From NCBI RefSeq assembly GCF_001077815.2, contig NZ_CP011310.1:1364001-1428000 (forward strand): 64,000 bases of DNA, written 5' to 3'. Both the position numbers and the translations under genes were made by a program. The DNA is from Aurantiacibacter atlanticus. GTDB taxonomy: Bacteria > Pseudomonadota > Alphaproteobacteria > Sphingomonadales > Sphingomonadaceae. Each line of letters starts with the position of its first letter. Position 1 is the first letter of the stretch. The notes beneath the pieces were generated by a model. The model made no database searches and was not told where the DNA came from. It worked only from the letters and a program-made list of their open reading frames with translations. Positions 17,478 through 26,539 of this stretch are shown here, in pieces.

Positions 17478-18896
17478 TTATCGATGGCCTTGGGGGGCGG
17501 GCAGTTCGCCAAAAGCGCCGCCCATACGGCGCAACCGCTCCACCTTTTGATAAAGCGGAGCCCAGTCGTCGCGCTCGGCTATGGCGTCCCACAAGGTTTC
17601 GACCTCGTCGATCAGCATGGTTTCGGGCGCTCCGTCCGACCAGTATTCATGCGGCTGCGCATCTATGGCTTCATAATCGGCAAGGACTTGTGCCAGATCG
17701 CCCGTGGCACCGCGGCCACCGCGATGGCGATAGAAGAACGCATCCGGGCCTTCCTTATTTTCGCGCATGGTCATTTCGGCGGCACCAAGCAGCGCTGCAT
17801 CGCTTTCCTGATCGCGTTGCTGCACGCCCAGCCGCCAGCAGAAACGCCGCATCATCGCCGCTTCATACAAGGGACCGAATCGATCGAGCGCGGCAATCAG
17901 CGGTTCGGATTCGGCCAGCGGGCGCAGTGCGACGGCCAGCTGGGAGAGATTCCAGCGGATCGCCTCTGGCTGTTTCCCGAAAGCGTAAAGACCGGTTTGA
18001 TCGAAATAGGCAGCTGTAAAGTGCGGATCCCACTGCGGCAACCAGCGCCACGGACCGTAGTCAAAACTCTCGCCCGATATGTTCATATTGTCGGTATTGA
18101 GCACGCCGTGAACGAAACCTGCGACCATGTAGCTGGCAGCAAGATCGGCCAGTCGTTCCGCCACCTGATGCAGCAGGATGACCGCAGGCTGATCGCGCCC
18201 CGGCGCATCAGCAGGAGGCGGCGGACCAGGGAAGGCGGCAAGGCAATAACCGACCAGTTGAGCCAGGGCGGCGGGCTGCTCCAACACCATCAGCCGCTGG
18301 AAGCTGCCGATGCGGATGTGCCCATGGCTCAGCCGCACCATGACAGCTGATCGGGTGGGGCTGGGTTCATCACCGCGTACCAGCTGCTCCCCCGTTTCGA
18401 TGACGGAGAAGGTCTTCGATGTATACACGCCCTGCGCTTCAAGCATCTCGGTGGCGAGAATTTCTCGCACGGCCCCTTTCAGCGTCAATCGTCCGTCAGC
18501 CGTGCGGCTGTATGGCGTTGTGCCGCTGCCCTTGGTGCCGCAATCGAGCAGGCGGTTCTCGCCATCGCGCATTTGCGCAAAAAGAAACCCGCGTCCGTCA
18601 CCGATGTCAGGATTGTAAGAGCGGAACTGGTGGCCATGATATCTGAGGGCAAGCGGCTGGGGCAGATTGTCCGGCAAAGGTTCAAACAGGCCGAAATGCT
18701 GCACCCAATCGGCATCGCTAAGGCTCGCCAGCCCTACCGCCCTGTCCCAGCGGGCATTGCGAAAGCGTAATTCATGGGCCGGAAAATTTGCTGCTTGCAC
18801 CGGATCGGCAATAAATTGCGCAATTTCGGTGATTTTCGTGTCGGGGCGATAATCGGCAGGTTGCGGTTCTTTGCGCATCCTACCATTAGTGGCCAT
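17478..18896 (-). CDS. selO: Protein adenylyltransferase SelO (YdiU/UPF0061)
   Basis: About 472 residues of SelO-type pseudokinase: 'LALRYHGHQF', 'GDGRGFLFAQM', 'DCGTKGSGTTPYSRTADGR' (nucleotide-binding lysine region), and 'HGVLNTDNMNISGESFDYGP' with the metal-binding Asn and Asp. SelO transfers AMP to protein hydroxyls and affects redox proteins. The start is uncertain: in-frame ATGs lie at 18962, 18923, 18896 and 18878; the first two overlap or abut the divergent hydrolase start. No Cys is found at the extreme C-terminus, where some homologues have Cys or Sec. Confidence 0.88.
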   Translation of the reverse strand: MATNGRMRKEPQPADYRPDTKITEIAQFIADPVQAANFPAHELRFRNARWDRAVGLASLSDADWVQHFGLFEPLPDNLPQPLALRYHGHQFRSYNPDIGDGRGFLFAQMRDGENRLLDCGTKGSGTTPYSRTADGRLTLKGAVREILATEMLEAQGVYTSKTFSVIETGEQLVRGDEPSPTRSAVMVRLSHGHIRIGSFQRLMVLEQPAALAQLVGYCLAAFPGPPPPADAPGRDQPAVILLHQVAERLADLAASYMVAGFVHGVLNTDNMNISGESFDYGPWRWLPQWDPHFTAAYFDQTGLYAFGKQPEAIRWNLSQLAVALRPLAESEPLIAALDRFGPLYEAAMMRRFCWRLGVQQRDQESDAALLGAAEMTMRENKEGPDAFFYRHRGGRGATGDLAQVLADYEAIDAQPHEYWSDGAPETMLIDEVETLWDAIAERDDWAPLYQKVERLRRMGGAFGELPAPQGHR

Positions 18897-18939
18897 CGGC
18901 AGGGCCATCCGCAAGGTGGACATTAAACGGGGAATATGA

Positions 18940-19806
18940 GTGGGCGACGAAGCCTTCAGCAAAAAGACCTGGCAAAGCAGTGACGGATTGGAACTGCATT
19001 ACCGCGATTATGGCGGGCGCGATGATCGCCCGCCGATCCTGTGCATTCCGGGCCTGACCCGCAATGCCCGCGATTTTACGCCTGTGGCCGATGCATTCGC
19101 CGGCGAATGGCGCGTAATAGCCTGCGATCTGCGTGGCCGGGGTGAAAGTGATTATGCCAAGGAATCGGCAAGCTATACGCCGGTCCAATATGTCAAAGAC
19201 ATTGCCGGATTGTTCGACGCGGCGGGGCTGGAAAAGGTCGTGCTGCTGGGCACATCATTGGGCGGCATCATTTCTGTCATGCTGGCCGCAAGCGAGCCGG
19301 ACCATATCGCCGGCGTGGTGCTCAACGATATTGGGCCCGATGTCGAAACCGACGGGATGGAGCGTATCCGCGAATATGTCGGACAGGGACGCAGTTTTCC
19401 TACGTGGATGCATGCGGCCCGTTCACTGCGCGAAGGCAGTATTGGGACCTATCCCGATTATGCCATGAAAGACTGGCTGCGGCTGGCCAAACGGCAGATG
19501 TGCATCGGCGGTAGCGGGCGCATTACGCTGGATTACGACATGCATATTGCCGATGCGCTGGCGCAGGATATGGAAGGCGGGATCGCGGCCGATATGTGGC
19601 CGGTATTTCGCCAGCTCGCAGGGCGGCCTGTTCTTGCCCTGCGTGGAGAATTGTCGGACATTCTTTCTGCCGAAACGCTTGCGCGCATGGCTCGCGAGCT
19701 CCCCGATTGCGAAGCGGTGACCGTGCCGCACGTCGGCCATTCGCCTACGCTGGAAGAACCCGTCGCTCAGGCAGCTATCGCACGATTGTTGGGGAAGGTG
19801 GCATGA
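18940..19806 (+). CDS. Alpha/beta hydrolase
   Basis: The 288-residue protein has a canonical alpha/beta hydrolase triad: nucleophile Ser106 in GTSLGG, an acid in 'ALRGELSDILS', and His in 'VPHVGHSPTLEEP'. The oxyanion segment is 'LCIPGLTRNARDF'. The substrate is unknown; esters or lactones are usual. It starts with GTG at 18940 and its end overlaps the glycosyltransferase ATG (ATGA, 19803-19806), so the two are co-translated. Confidence 0.9.
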   Translation: MGDEAFSKKTWQSSDGLELHYRDYGGRDDRPPILCIPGLTRNARDFTPVADAFAGEWRVIACDLRGRGESDYAKESASYTPVQYVKDIAGLFDAAGLEKVVLLGTSLGGIISVMLAASEPDHIAGVVLNDIGPDVETDGMERIREYVGQGRSFPTWMHAARSLREGSIGTYPDYAMKDWLRLAKRQMCIGGSGRITLDYDMHIADALAQDMEGGIAADMWPVFRQLAGRPVLALRGELSDILSAETLARMARELPDCEAVTVPHVGHSPTLEEPVAQAAIARLLGKVA

Positions 19807-20999
19807 ACGCGAAGGCAAGCAAGGCCGGCAAGGCGCCTAGGATATTGCATCTGCATTCCACCTTCGATGCAGGCGGCAAGGAATTGCGCAATGTCCAGCT
19901 GATCAATGCCTGGGGCAGGGAGGTTGATCATGCGATTGTATCGGGCGATCTGGAAAAGCGCGGGGCAGCGCATCTCATCGGCAAAAAGCCGCGCATCAGC
20001 TGGCCTAAATTTCCCTCGCTCACAGGCAGGCCGACGCCCGGACGGATGGTCAAGCTGGCCAGGGCAATGGCCGGATATGACCTCATTTGCACCTATAATT
20101 GGGGTGCGATCGACGCGGTGATGGCGCATACGATCTTCGCCGATGCATTCAAGCTGCCACCGCTTGTCCATCATGAAGACGGTTTCAACGAAGACGAGGC
20201 CAAGCGCCTGAAAAAGCGCCGCAACTGGTATCGCCGCATTGCGCTGGGCCGGGCTGCGGCGCTGGTGGTGCCTTCGGTCACGCTGGAGGACATTGCCCTG
20301 ACCATTTGGGATCAGCCGCGCACCCGCGTCCGCCGTATTCCCAACGGTATTGACACCCGCGCGTTTGCCGCGCCGCCAAAGCGCGATGTCCTGCCACTGC
20401 TGCTCAAGCACAAGGGCGAATATTGGATCGGGGCGCTGGCTGGCCTGCGCAAGGTCAAGCAGCTTGATATGCTGGTGCGCGCCATGGCTGATCTTTCGCC
20501 TGAATGGCAATTGGTGATCGCGGGCGAAGGGCCGGAACGCGAAGCGCTGCTGGCGGAGGCGGAGCGGCTGGGCCTTGAAGACCGCGTCCACCTGCCCGGC
20601 TTTGTCGCCCAGCCGCAAAAACTGGTCGGCCTGTTCGATATATTCGCCTTGTCGAGCCATTCCGAACAATTCCCCATATCCGTCGTAGAGGCGATGGCCG
20701 CGGGCCTGCCGGTGGTGGCGCCGCGCGTGGGGGATATCGGTGCGATGGTGGCCAGCGAAAATGGCCCTGCGCTGGTCGATCCGGGTGACGAGGTGGCGCT
20801 GGCCAAATCGCTTTGCGATCTTGCTGACGATCCTGAAAGCCGCAAACGCATGGGTAAGGCAAACCGCGTGAAGGCGCGCGCTGAATTTGACGAGGCGCGC
20901 ATGATTGAACGGTATCGCGCGCTCTATTGGGGTCTGATGCAGAAATACCCGCGCAATGGGGCGCTTGCCAACGCAGATGCTGCGAATGCAGAAGACTAG
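19803..20999 (+). CDS. Glycosyltransferase family 4 (GT-B)
   Basis: The 398-residue protein has a GT-B fold pattern: N-terminal 'ILHLHSTFDAGGKELRNVQL', then a C-terminal donor domain with 'VIAGEGPEREALLAEAERLGL', 'FALSSHSEQFPISVVEAMAAGLPVVAPRVGDIGAMV'. The E-x7-E region is typical of GT4 retaining transferases. Acceptor and sugar are not predictable; a role in envelope polysaccharide or glycolipid is likely. A longer frame begins at 19596, but the ATG at 19803, coupled to the hydrolase stop, is the natural start. Confidence 0.9.
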   Translation: MNAKASKAGKAPRILHLHSTFDAGGKELRNVQLINAWGREVDHAIVSGDLEKRGAAHLIGKKPRISWPKFPSLTGRPTPGRMVKLARAMAGYDLICTYNWGAIDAVMAHTIFADAFKLPPLVHHEDGFNEDEAKRLKKRRNWYRRIALGRAAALVVPSVTLEDIALTIWDQPRTRVRRIPNGIDTRAFAAPPKRDVLPLLLKHKGEYWIGALAGLRKVKQLDMLVRAMADLSPEWQLVIAGEGPEREALLAEAERLGLEDRVHLPGFVAQPQKLVGLFDIFALSSHSEQFPISVVEAMAAGLPVVAPRVGDIGAMVASENGPALVDPGDEVALAKSLCDLADDPESRKRMGKANRVKARAEFDEARMIERYRALYWGLMQKYPRNGALANADAANAED

Positions 21000-21115
21000 G
21001 CTTAATCCAGCGTTCACCGCAGCGGGGACAGGACTGCCTCTTCGATTGAAATGCGATGGCTTACCGCCTAACAGCGCAACCTATTTGATCGAAACCCATT
21101 AGCAAGAAGCGCACA

Positions 21116-21907
21116 TTGGCCAAACCTCCTACTCCGATAGACCAGCCCGCAACTGACAAGGCTGCCCGCCGCGATCCAGAGCAGGACATGCTCATGCGCG
21201 AGGTGGACGAGGCTGTCCGGCAGGACGAAGTCGGGAATTTTGCCAAGTCCTACGGCTTGCCGCTGGGCATATTGCTGGTTGTGGCGCTGGCTGCATTTGG
21301 CGGTTACCTGTTCTGGCAGGATCGTTCTGAAGGCGCGCTGGAGGCCGATTCCGAGGCATTGGTGCAGGCGATGGATGAACTGGACGCAGGCAATGTCGAT
21401 GTTGCCGATGGCGAACTCGCGCTGCTCGCGGATGGATCTAAAGGTGCTGCCGCTGCGGCTGCAATGCTGCGCGCTGGAATAGCGATACAGCAAGATCGCC
21501 CGGCCGAGGCTGTCGCCTTGTTCGACGAGGTGGCAAATGATGCAGAATTGCCTTCCAACATGCGCGATATCGCGGCGATCCGTTCTGTCACCACCCAGTA
21601 TGACGATGTTGACCCGCAGGCCGTGATCGATCGGCTTGGTCCGATGGCCCAGCCGGGCAATGCATATTACGGCAGCGCAGGCGAACTCGTCGCGCATGCC
21701 TATCTGGCACAAGGCAAGCAGGACCAGGCCGGTCCGCTGCTGGTGGCCATTTCCAAGAATGATGACGTGCCCCAAACTATCAGGGGCCGCACGCGCCAGC
21801 TTGCCGGGCTGCTCGGTTTCGACGCCATAGAGGATGTCGACGCCGCGCTGGCCGAAATCACCGGACAGGACATGCCCGATGATTCACAAGTCGAACTGGT
21901 GGAATAG
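21116..21907 (+). CDS. YfgM-like tetratricopeptide membrane protein
   Basis: The 263-residue protein starts at TTG 21116 and has a cytoplasmic N-terminus of about 47 residues containing 'MREVDEAVRQDE', one transmembrane helix (about 48-67), and a periplasmic region of Ala-rich helix pairs resembling TPR repeats (YfgM/DUF2133 type). YfgM works near SecYEG and periplasmic chaperones in E. coli. The next gene is bamB, and a yfgM-bamB pair is also conserved in gammaproteobacteria, which supports the assignment. Confidence 0.85.
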   Translation: MAKPPTPIDQPATDKAARRDPEQDMLMREVDEAVRQDEVGNFAKSYGLPLGILLVVALAAFGGYLFWQDRSEGALEADSEALVQAMDELDAGNVDVADGELALLADGSKGAAAAAAMLRAGIAIQQDRPAEAVALFDEVANDAELPSNMRDIAAIRSVTTQYDDVDPQAVIDRLGPMAQPGNAYYGSAGELVAHAYLAQGKQDQAGPLLVAISKNDDVPQTIRGRTRQLAGLLGFDAIEDVDAALAEITGQDMPDDSQVELVE

Positions 21908-21924
21908 AGGCGAACTAAACTCAA

Positions 21925-23289
21925 ATGACCATGATTTTCAGCCGTACATCGCCGCGTTTCGTTATGCCGGCCATCGCGCTGGCAGGTGCCCTTGCCCTGA
22001 CCGGATGCGAAACCCTTGGCATTGGTGGCGGGGGCGATGACGAAAAGGAAACGCCGACCGTCGGAGACCGTCAGCCCATCCTCTCGCGCATCGCGACAGA
22101 GATTGTGGCCGATCCGGATCTGGCCAGCGTCGCCGTAGTGGTCCCCACTGCGACAACCAATGAAACCTGGCCACAGGCGGGCGGCAATGCGGCTAAGGTT
22201 GCAGGCCATCTGACACTGTCCAACACGCCCACGCGCGCATGGTCTGCCAATATCGCAGGCACCACCAAAACCCGGCGCCTTGCAGCATCGCCGGTGGTAG
22301 CGAACGGCATGGTCTATGTCGTCGATACAGCTGCCGTGGTCCATGCCTTCGACGCGACAAATGGCACGTCACGCTGGCGGCATCGCATTCAGGTGTCCGG
22401 CGATCTGGAAGATGCGACATTCGGTGGCGGTGCCAGCTATGATAGTGATCGCGTTTACGCCACCAATGGCGTTGGCGACGTGGTGGCGCTTGATGCGGCA
22501 ACAGGCGCAGAGATCTGGCGCGTGAAACCCGGCGGGCCGCTGCGCGGTGCACCGACCGTTGCCTTCAATTCCGTATTCGTGATGACGCAGGACAATCAGA
22601 TTTTTGCGCTGTCCACGACTGATGGCGAGATCGTGTGGCAAAAAGCCGCCGCGACCGGGCAGCAGGGCGTCTTTGGTGTCGCGGCTCCCGCAGCAGGGCA
22701 GGGCACGGTGCTCGCCGGCTTCTCCTCTGGCGAATTAGTGGCCTATCGTTACGAAAATGGCCGCGAATTGTGGTCCGATGCGCTGGCACGCACTTCCATC
22801 TCCACACAGGTTGGCACGCTGACTGATGTCGATGCCGATCCGATCATCGATCAGGGCCGCGTTTATGCACTGGGGCAGGGTGGCCGCATGGCCGCCTACG
22901 AACTGCTTACCGGACAACGGATATGGGAATTGACGCTGGCGGGCATTTCCACCCCCACGGTAGTGGGCGAATGGGTTTTCACCCTGACCGACGATTCACG
23001 CATCCTTGCCATTCAGCGTAACACTGGCCGTATCCGCTGGATGACGCAGCTGGAACAATGGCGCAAACCCGAAAAGCGTGAAGGGCCGGTGTTCTGGACC
23101 GGGCCCGTGCTGGCCAGTGGCCGATTGTGGATCGCCAGCTCTCGTGGAGAGGTGAAATCGGTTGACGTGATGGACGGCACCGTGGCCGATTTCACGCGGC
23201 TGGACGATGGCGTATCATTGCCGCCGGTCGTGGCCAACAACACGCTTTTCATCCTTGACGACAATGGCCGTATCACTGCCTGGCGCTAA
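21925..23289 (+). CDS. bamB: Outer membrane assembly lipoprotein BamB (PQQ repeats)
   Basis: The 454-residue protein has a lipoprotein signal ending LTGC (Cys28) and then repeated PQQ-like beta-propeller blades with 'YVVDTAAVVHAFDATNGTSRW', 'VVALDAATGAEIWR' and 'FALSTTDGEIVWQ'. BamB is a scaffold lipoprotein of the BAM complex that inserts outer membrane proteins. It starts 17 bp after the YfgM-like gene. In many relatives the GTPase gene der follows; here it does not. Confidence 0.93.
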   Translation: MTMIFSRTSPRFVMPAIALAGALALTGCETLGIGGGGDDEKETPTVGDRQPILSRIATEIVADPDLASVAVVVPTATTNETWPQAGGNAAKVAGHLTLSNTPTRAWSANIAGTTKTRRLAASPVVANGMVYVVDTAAVVHAFDATNGTSRWRHRIQVSGDLEDATFGGGASYDSDRVYATNGVGDVVALDAATGAEIWRVKPGGPLRGAPTVAFNSVFVMTQDNQIFALSTTDGEIVWQKAAATGQQGVFGVAAPAAGQGTVLAGFSSGELVAYRYENGRELWSDALARTSISTQVGTLTDVDADPIIDQGRVYALGQGGRMAAYELLTGQRIWELTLAGISTPTVVGEWVFTLTDDSRILAIQRNTGRIRWMTQLEQWRKPEKREGPVFWTGPVLASGRLWIASSRGEVKSVDVMDGTVADFTRLDDGVSLPPVVANNTLFILDDNGRITAWR

Positions 23290-23377
23290 ATTTCGTCACT
23301 AGCGTACCGATATTGCGCTCCTAAGGCCGCAATCGGCGTTACCCCGGTTTTAACCCCTCTGCGCTAAGCGCAGGGGC

Positions 23378-24733
23378 ATGAAGGCACGCAAGCAAAGCCA
23401 GTCGCAGCCTCCGGCAAGCGACGTTTCCCCCTGGGTGGGGTTGGTCGGGCTGATCACCCTGATCGCCTACATCCTGATTGCGCGCAGTTGGCCCGATATC
23501 AGTGCGGCGCTGGGTTGGGAAAACAATCGCGGAAGGCTTTCCGGTCCGCATTCGGCGCTTTTCGCAATGGTGCTGACAGGCGGGGCGATGGCGGCGTGGT
23601 CCGTGCTGGTTGATCGGGTTCATCGCAATCCATCGACTGGCATAGAATGGTCACGCCGCCGTGCACTGGCTGAAACTGCGGATATTTCCATTACCAAGCT
23701 GGCTGGCCTGTGGGCCACATGGTTCATCATCGGCGGGCTTTATTGTCTGGGCCGCTGGTATTGGGACGGGACCTATCTTTTCGCAATGCAGGTGATGGGT
23801 GCCGCGATCATTCCGTTGGTGCTGGTATCAGTGCCATATGTGCTGTGGATTGATCGGGTGATGGTCAACCCGCGCGATCATGCGTGGCATTTTGGCGCGA
23901 TGCTGATCGGGCGCGAGGCGTTTGACGCCGAACAGGTCAAGAAGCACTGGCGCAGCTGGATCATCAAAGGGTTCTTCTCCGCCTTCATGATTTCCATTCT
24001 ACCTGGCGGATTCGCCGCCGTGGTCGATTCCAGCCTGTCTGACATTGCCAGCGATCCTGTGCGTCTGGGTACGCTTCTGTTCGAATTGCTGTTCGTGATT
24101 GATGTGCAGGTGGGCACTGTTGGCTATCTGCTGACTATGCGCCCGCTCGATGCGCACATCCGCAGCGGTAACCCCTATCTTGCCGGATGGATCGCTGCAT
24201 TCTTCTGCTACCCACCACTCGCATGGGGTGTGCTTGGGAATATCCTGCAATATGAAGTCAATACGGCGGGCTGGTCATACTGGTTCGCAGATTACCCCGC
24301 GCTGTTGTGGGTTTGGGCTGGCTGGCTGGTGTTTCTTACCGCATGTTATGCTTGGGCGACGGTGGCTTTCGGCATCCGCTTTTCAAACCTTACCTATCGC
24401 GGCGTGCTGACCAACGGGCCATATCGTTACACACGCCATCCGGCCTATCTATCGAAAAACCTCTTCTGGTGGTGCTCTGTCCTCCCCTTTCTCGTGACGA
24501 GCGGAAGCATGGTGGACATGATCCGCAACACCGCCTTTCTCGGCGTCGTCAGCGGCATTTATTACTGGCGTGCCCGCACAGAAGAGGCGCATCTGCTGGC
24601 AGAAGATCCTAAATATCGCGCCTATTACGCGTGGATGCAGGACAATGGTATAATCACCGCGCGCCTTGCCCGCCTTATGCGCTGGATGAACCCTCGCAAG
24701 GATGCTGGCATGGTGCAGCAGCCCGCAGAATAG
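23378..24733 (+). CDS. Isoprenylcysteine carboxyl methyltransferase-like membrane protein
   Basis: The 451-residue multi-pass membrane protein has a C-terminal ICMT/PEMT signature: 'GVLTNGPYRYTRHPAYLSK' (GPYRY begins at residue 347), followed by 'YYWRARTEEAHL...DPKYRAY', the SAM-binding Arg-His-Pro and E-E motifs. Residues 1-340 add about seven further hydrophobic segments, making it larger than most bacterial ICMT-like proteins (about 200 residues). It probably methylates a lipid or isoprenoid substrate; the substrate is unknown. Convergent with ubiA. Confidence 0.8.
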   Translation: MKARKQSQSQPPASDVSPWVGLVGLITLIAYILIARSWPDISAALGWENNRGRLSGPHSALFAMVLTGGAMAAWSVLVDRVHRNPSTGIEWSRRRALAETADISITKLAGLWATWFIIGGLYCLGRWYWDGTYLFAMQVMGAAIIPLVLVSVPYVLWIDRVMVNPRDHAWHFGAMLIGREAFDAEQVKKHWRSWIIKGFFSAFMISILPGGFAAVVDSSLSDIASDPVRLGTLLFELLFVIDVQVGTVGYLLTMRPLDAHIRSGNPYLAGWIAAFFCYPPLAWGVLGNILQYEVNTAGWSYWFADYPALLWVWAGWLVFLTACYAWATVAFGIRFSNLTYRGVLTNGPYRYTRHPAYLSKNLFWWCSVLPFLVTSGSMVDMIRNTAFLGVVSGIYYWRARTEEAHLLAEDPKYRAYYAWMQDNGIITARLARLMRWMNPRKDAGMVQQPAE

Positions 24734-24742
24734 GGTCTGATT

Positions 24743-25669
24743 TCAGGCCCCTGCATTCCCCACGATAAAACAGGCTGCAGCCATCAATGCGCCGGCAAAG
24801 CGGTTGGATCGGAAGCGGGCGAGAGGATTGTTCGGGTCTGATGCTTCCAGAGTGATGACCTGCCATGCAAGATGCAGCACAGCCGGGCCAAGCGCGACAA
24901 GGGCCAGCCAGTCTGCCCGCAGCAACCAGAATGCCAGCAACCACGAACCCGCCGCCAATGCATAGAACAGCGCCACGCCAACCTTTACATGACGCCCCAG
25001 CCGCAGCGCGGAGGATTTGATGCCGACAAGTGCATCATCCTCGCGGTCCTGGAGGGCATAGATCGTGTCATATCCGATGCACCAGAAGAAGGCACCGATA
25101 TAAAGCGCGAACATCACCGCCAGATTGTCTGATCGCAGCGCGGTCCAGCCCACCAGCGCGCCCCATGTAAACACTAGCCCAAGCCAGGCCTGCGGCCACC
25201 AGGTTAGGCGTTTCATGAAGGGATAGGCGGCCACCAGCACCAGACTGCCAAGCGCCACCAATTGCGCCTCTACCCGCAATTGCAACAGTACCACCAGCCC
25301 AATGAGACACAGGACCACCAGCCAAGCCCAGGCTGCGCGCAAGCTGACCCTGCCACTGGCGATGGGGCGATTGGCGGTGCGCGCCACGCTTTTGTCCAGA
25401 TCGCGGTCGACAATATCATTGTAGACGCATCCCGCTGACCGCATGGCGACAGCGCCGAGCAGGAACCACGCCAGCAATTCCCACTGAGTGCCCGCACCTG
25501 TCAGCCATACGCCCCAGGCGCATGGCCAGAACAGCAGCCACCAGCCAATCGGCCTGTCAAACCGCGCCAGCAGCGCATAATCGCGCAAGGGCTGCGGCAG
25601 GCGCTCTGCAAGGCTGCGGTGCTGCGTATCGGGCGTGAACGTATCATCGGGGGTGATCGGGGCGGACAT
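24743..25669 (-). CDS. ubiA: 4-hydroxybenzoate polyprenyltransferase
   Basis: The 308-residue UbiA has both Asp-rich motifs: NDIVDRDLD (residues 84-92) with 'ANRPIASG' after it, and 'YALQDREDDALVGIKSSA' in the second half. About eight hydrophobic helices are present. It prenylates 4-hydroxybenzoate in ubiquinone synthesis at the inner membrane. It is divergent from rsmE, 39 bp apart, an arrangement common in sphingomonads. Confidence 0.96.
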   Translation of the reverse strand: MSAPITPDDTFTPDTQHRSLAERLPQPLRDYALLARFDRPIGWWLLFWPCAWGVWLTGAGTQWELLAWFLLGAVAMRSAGCVYNDIVDRDLDKSVARTANRPIASGRVSLRAAWAWLVVLCLIGLVVLLQLRVEAQLVALGSLVLVAAYPFMKRLTWWPQAWLGLVFTWGALVGWTALRSDNLAVMFALYIGAFFWCIGYDTIYALQDREDDALVGIKSSALRLGRHVKVGVALFYALAAGSWLLAFWLLRADWLALVALGPAVLHLAWQVITLEASDPNNPLARFRSNRFAGALMAAACFIVGNAGA

Positions 25670-25708
25670 GGCTTGCCTGTTAGCCGCGCATCGCTCTAGT
25701 GCCTAGCC

Positions 25709-26473
25709 ATGCCAAAGCAGCCGCTCCCTCGCACACCCGAATGGCCACCACGCAGCGCACCGCGACTGTTCGTGGATCAGCACCTCGGGCTGGAGGCCCA
25801 AGTAGTGATAGAAGGGCCGCAGGCGCATTATCTGGGGCGGGTCATGCGCATGGGGCAGGGCGATGTCGTCATCCTGTGCGACAATCTGACAGGCGAATGG
25901 GCGGCCTGCGTTTCTCAAACAGGAAAGCGCGCGATACACCTTGACGTGACGGAGCATCTGCGTGGCCGTGAAGAGGTGCCCGATCTGTGGCTGTGCCCGG
26001 CGCTCATCAAGAAAGACCGTTTCGACATGGTTCTCGAAAAGGCGACCGAACTTGGCGTTGCGCGGATCAGCCCGCTTATCACACGGCGCTGCGTGGCTGA
26101 CAAACTCAATGCCGATCGCGCACGCACCATCGTTACCGAAGCTGCCGAACAATGTGCGCGCACCGCGCTGCCGCCGGTTGATGCACCTGTGAAGCTGGAT
26201 GCTTATCTGCGCAGCATGCCCGATGATCGGACGCTGTTCTTCGCTGATGAACTGGGCGGGGAACCTGCCGCTCGCGCTTTTGCCGCTAAGGCGCCACCAG
26301 CGGCGATCTTGATCGGGCCGGAAGGGGGTTTCGACGATACTGAACGCGCATTGATCCGCGAACATCCCAATGCGAAACCCATATCGCTCGGTCCGCGAAT
26401 ATTGCGCGCCGAAACCGCTGCCATCGCTGCCATCGCGCTGTGGATGGGTGCTGCAGGGGACTGGCGCGGCTGA
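25709..26473 (+). CDS. rsmE: 16S rRNA (uracil-1498-N3) methyltransferase
   Basis: The 254-residue SPOUT-class enzyme shows the RsmE pattern: 'LWLCPALIKKDRFDMVLEKATELGV', 'ERALIREHPNAKPISLGPRILRAETAAIAA' (the knotted SAM-binding site) and 'ILIGPEGGFDDTE'. It methylates N3 of U1498 in 16S rRNA. It is followed after 66 bp by gshA on the same strand. Confidence 0.96.
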   Translation: MPKQPLPRTPEWPPRSAPRLFVDQHLGLEAQVVIEGPQAHYLGRVMRMGQGDVVILCDNLTGEWAACVSQTGKRAIHLDVTEHLRGREEVPDLWLCPALIKKDRFDMVLEKATELGVARISPLITRRCVADKLNADRARTIVTEAAEQCARTALPPVDAPVKLDAYLRSMPDDRTLFFADELGGEPAARAFAAKAPPAAILIGPEGGFDDTERALIREHPNAKPISLGPRILRAETAAIAAIALWMGAAGDWRG

Positions 26474-26539
26474 ATAGGCATTAATTTGGGTGGCGATACG
26501 CAACCGATAAGCTAAGGGGCAGGACATGAGGAAAGAGCA

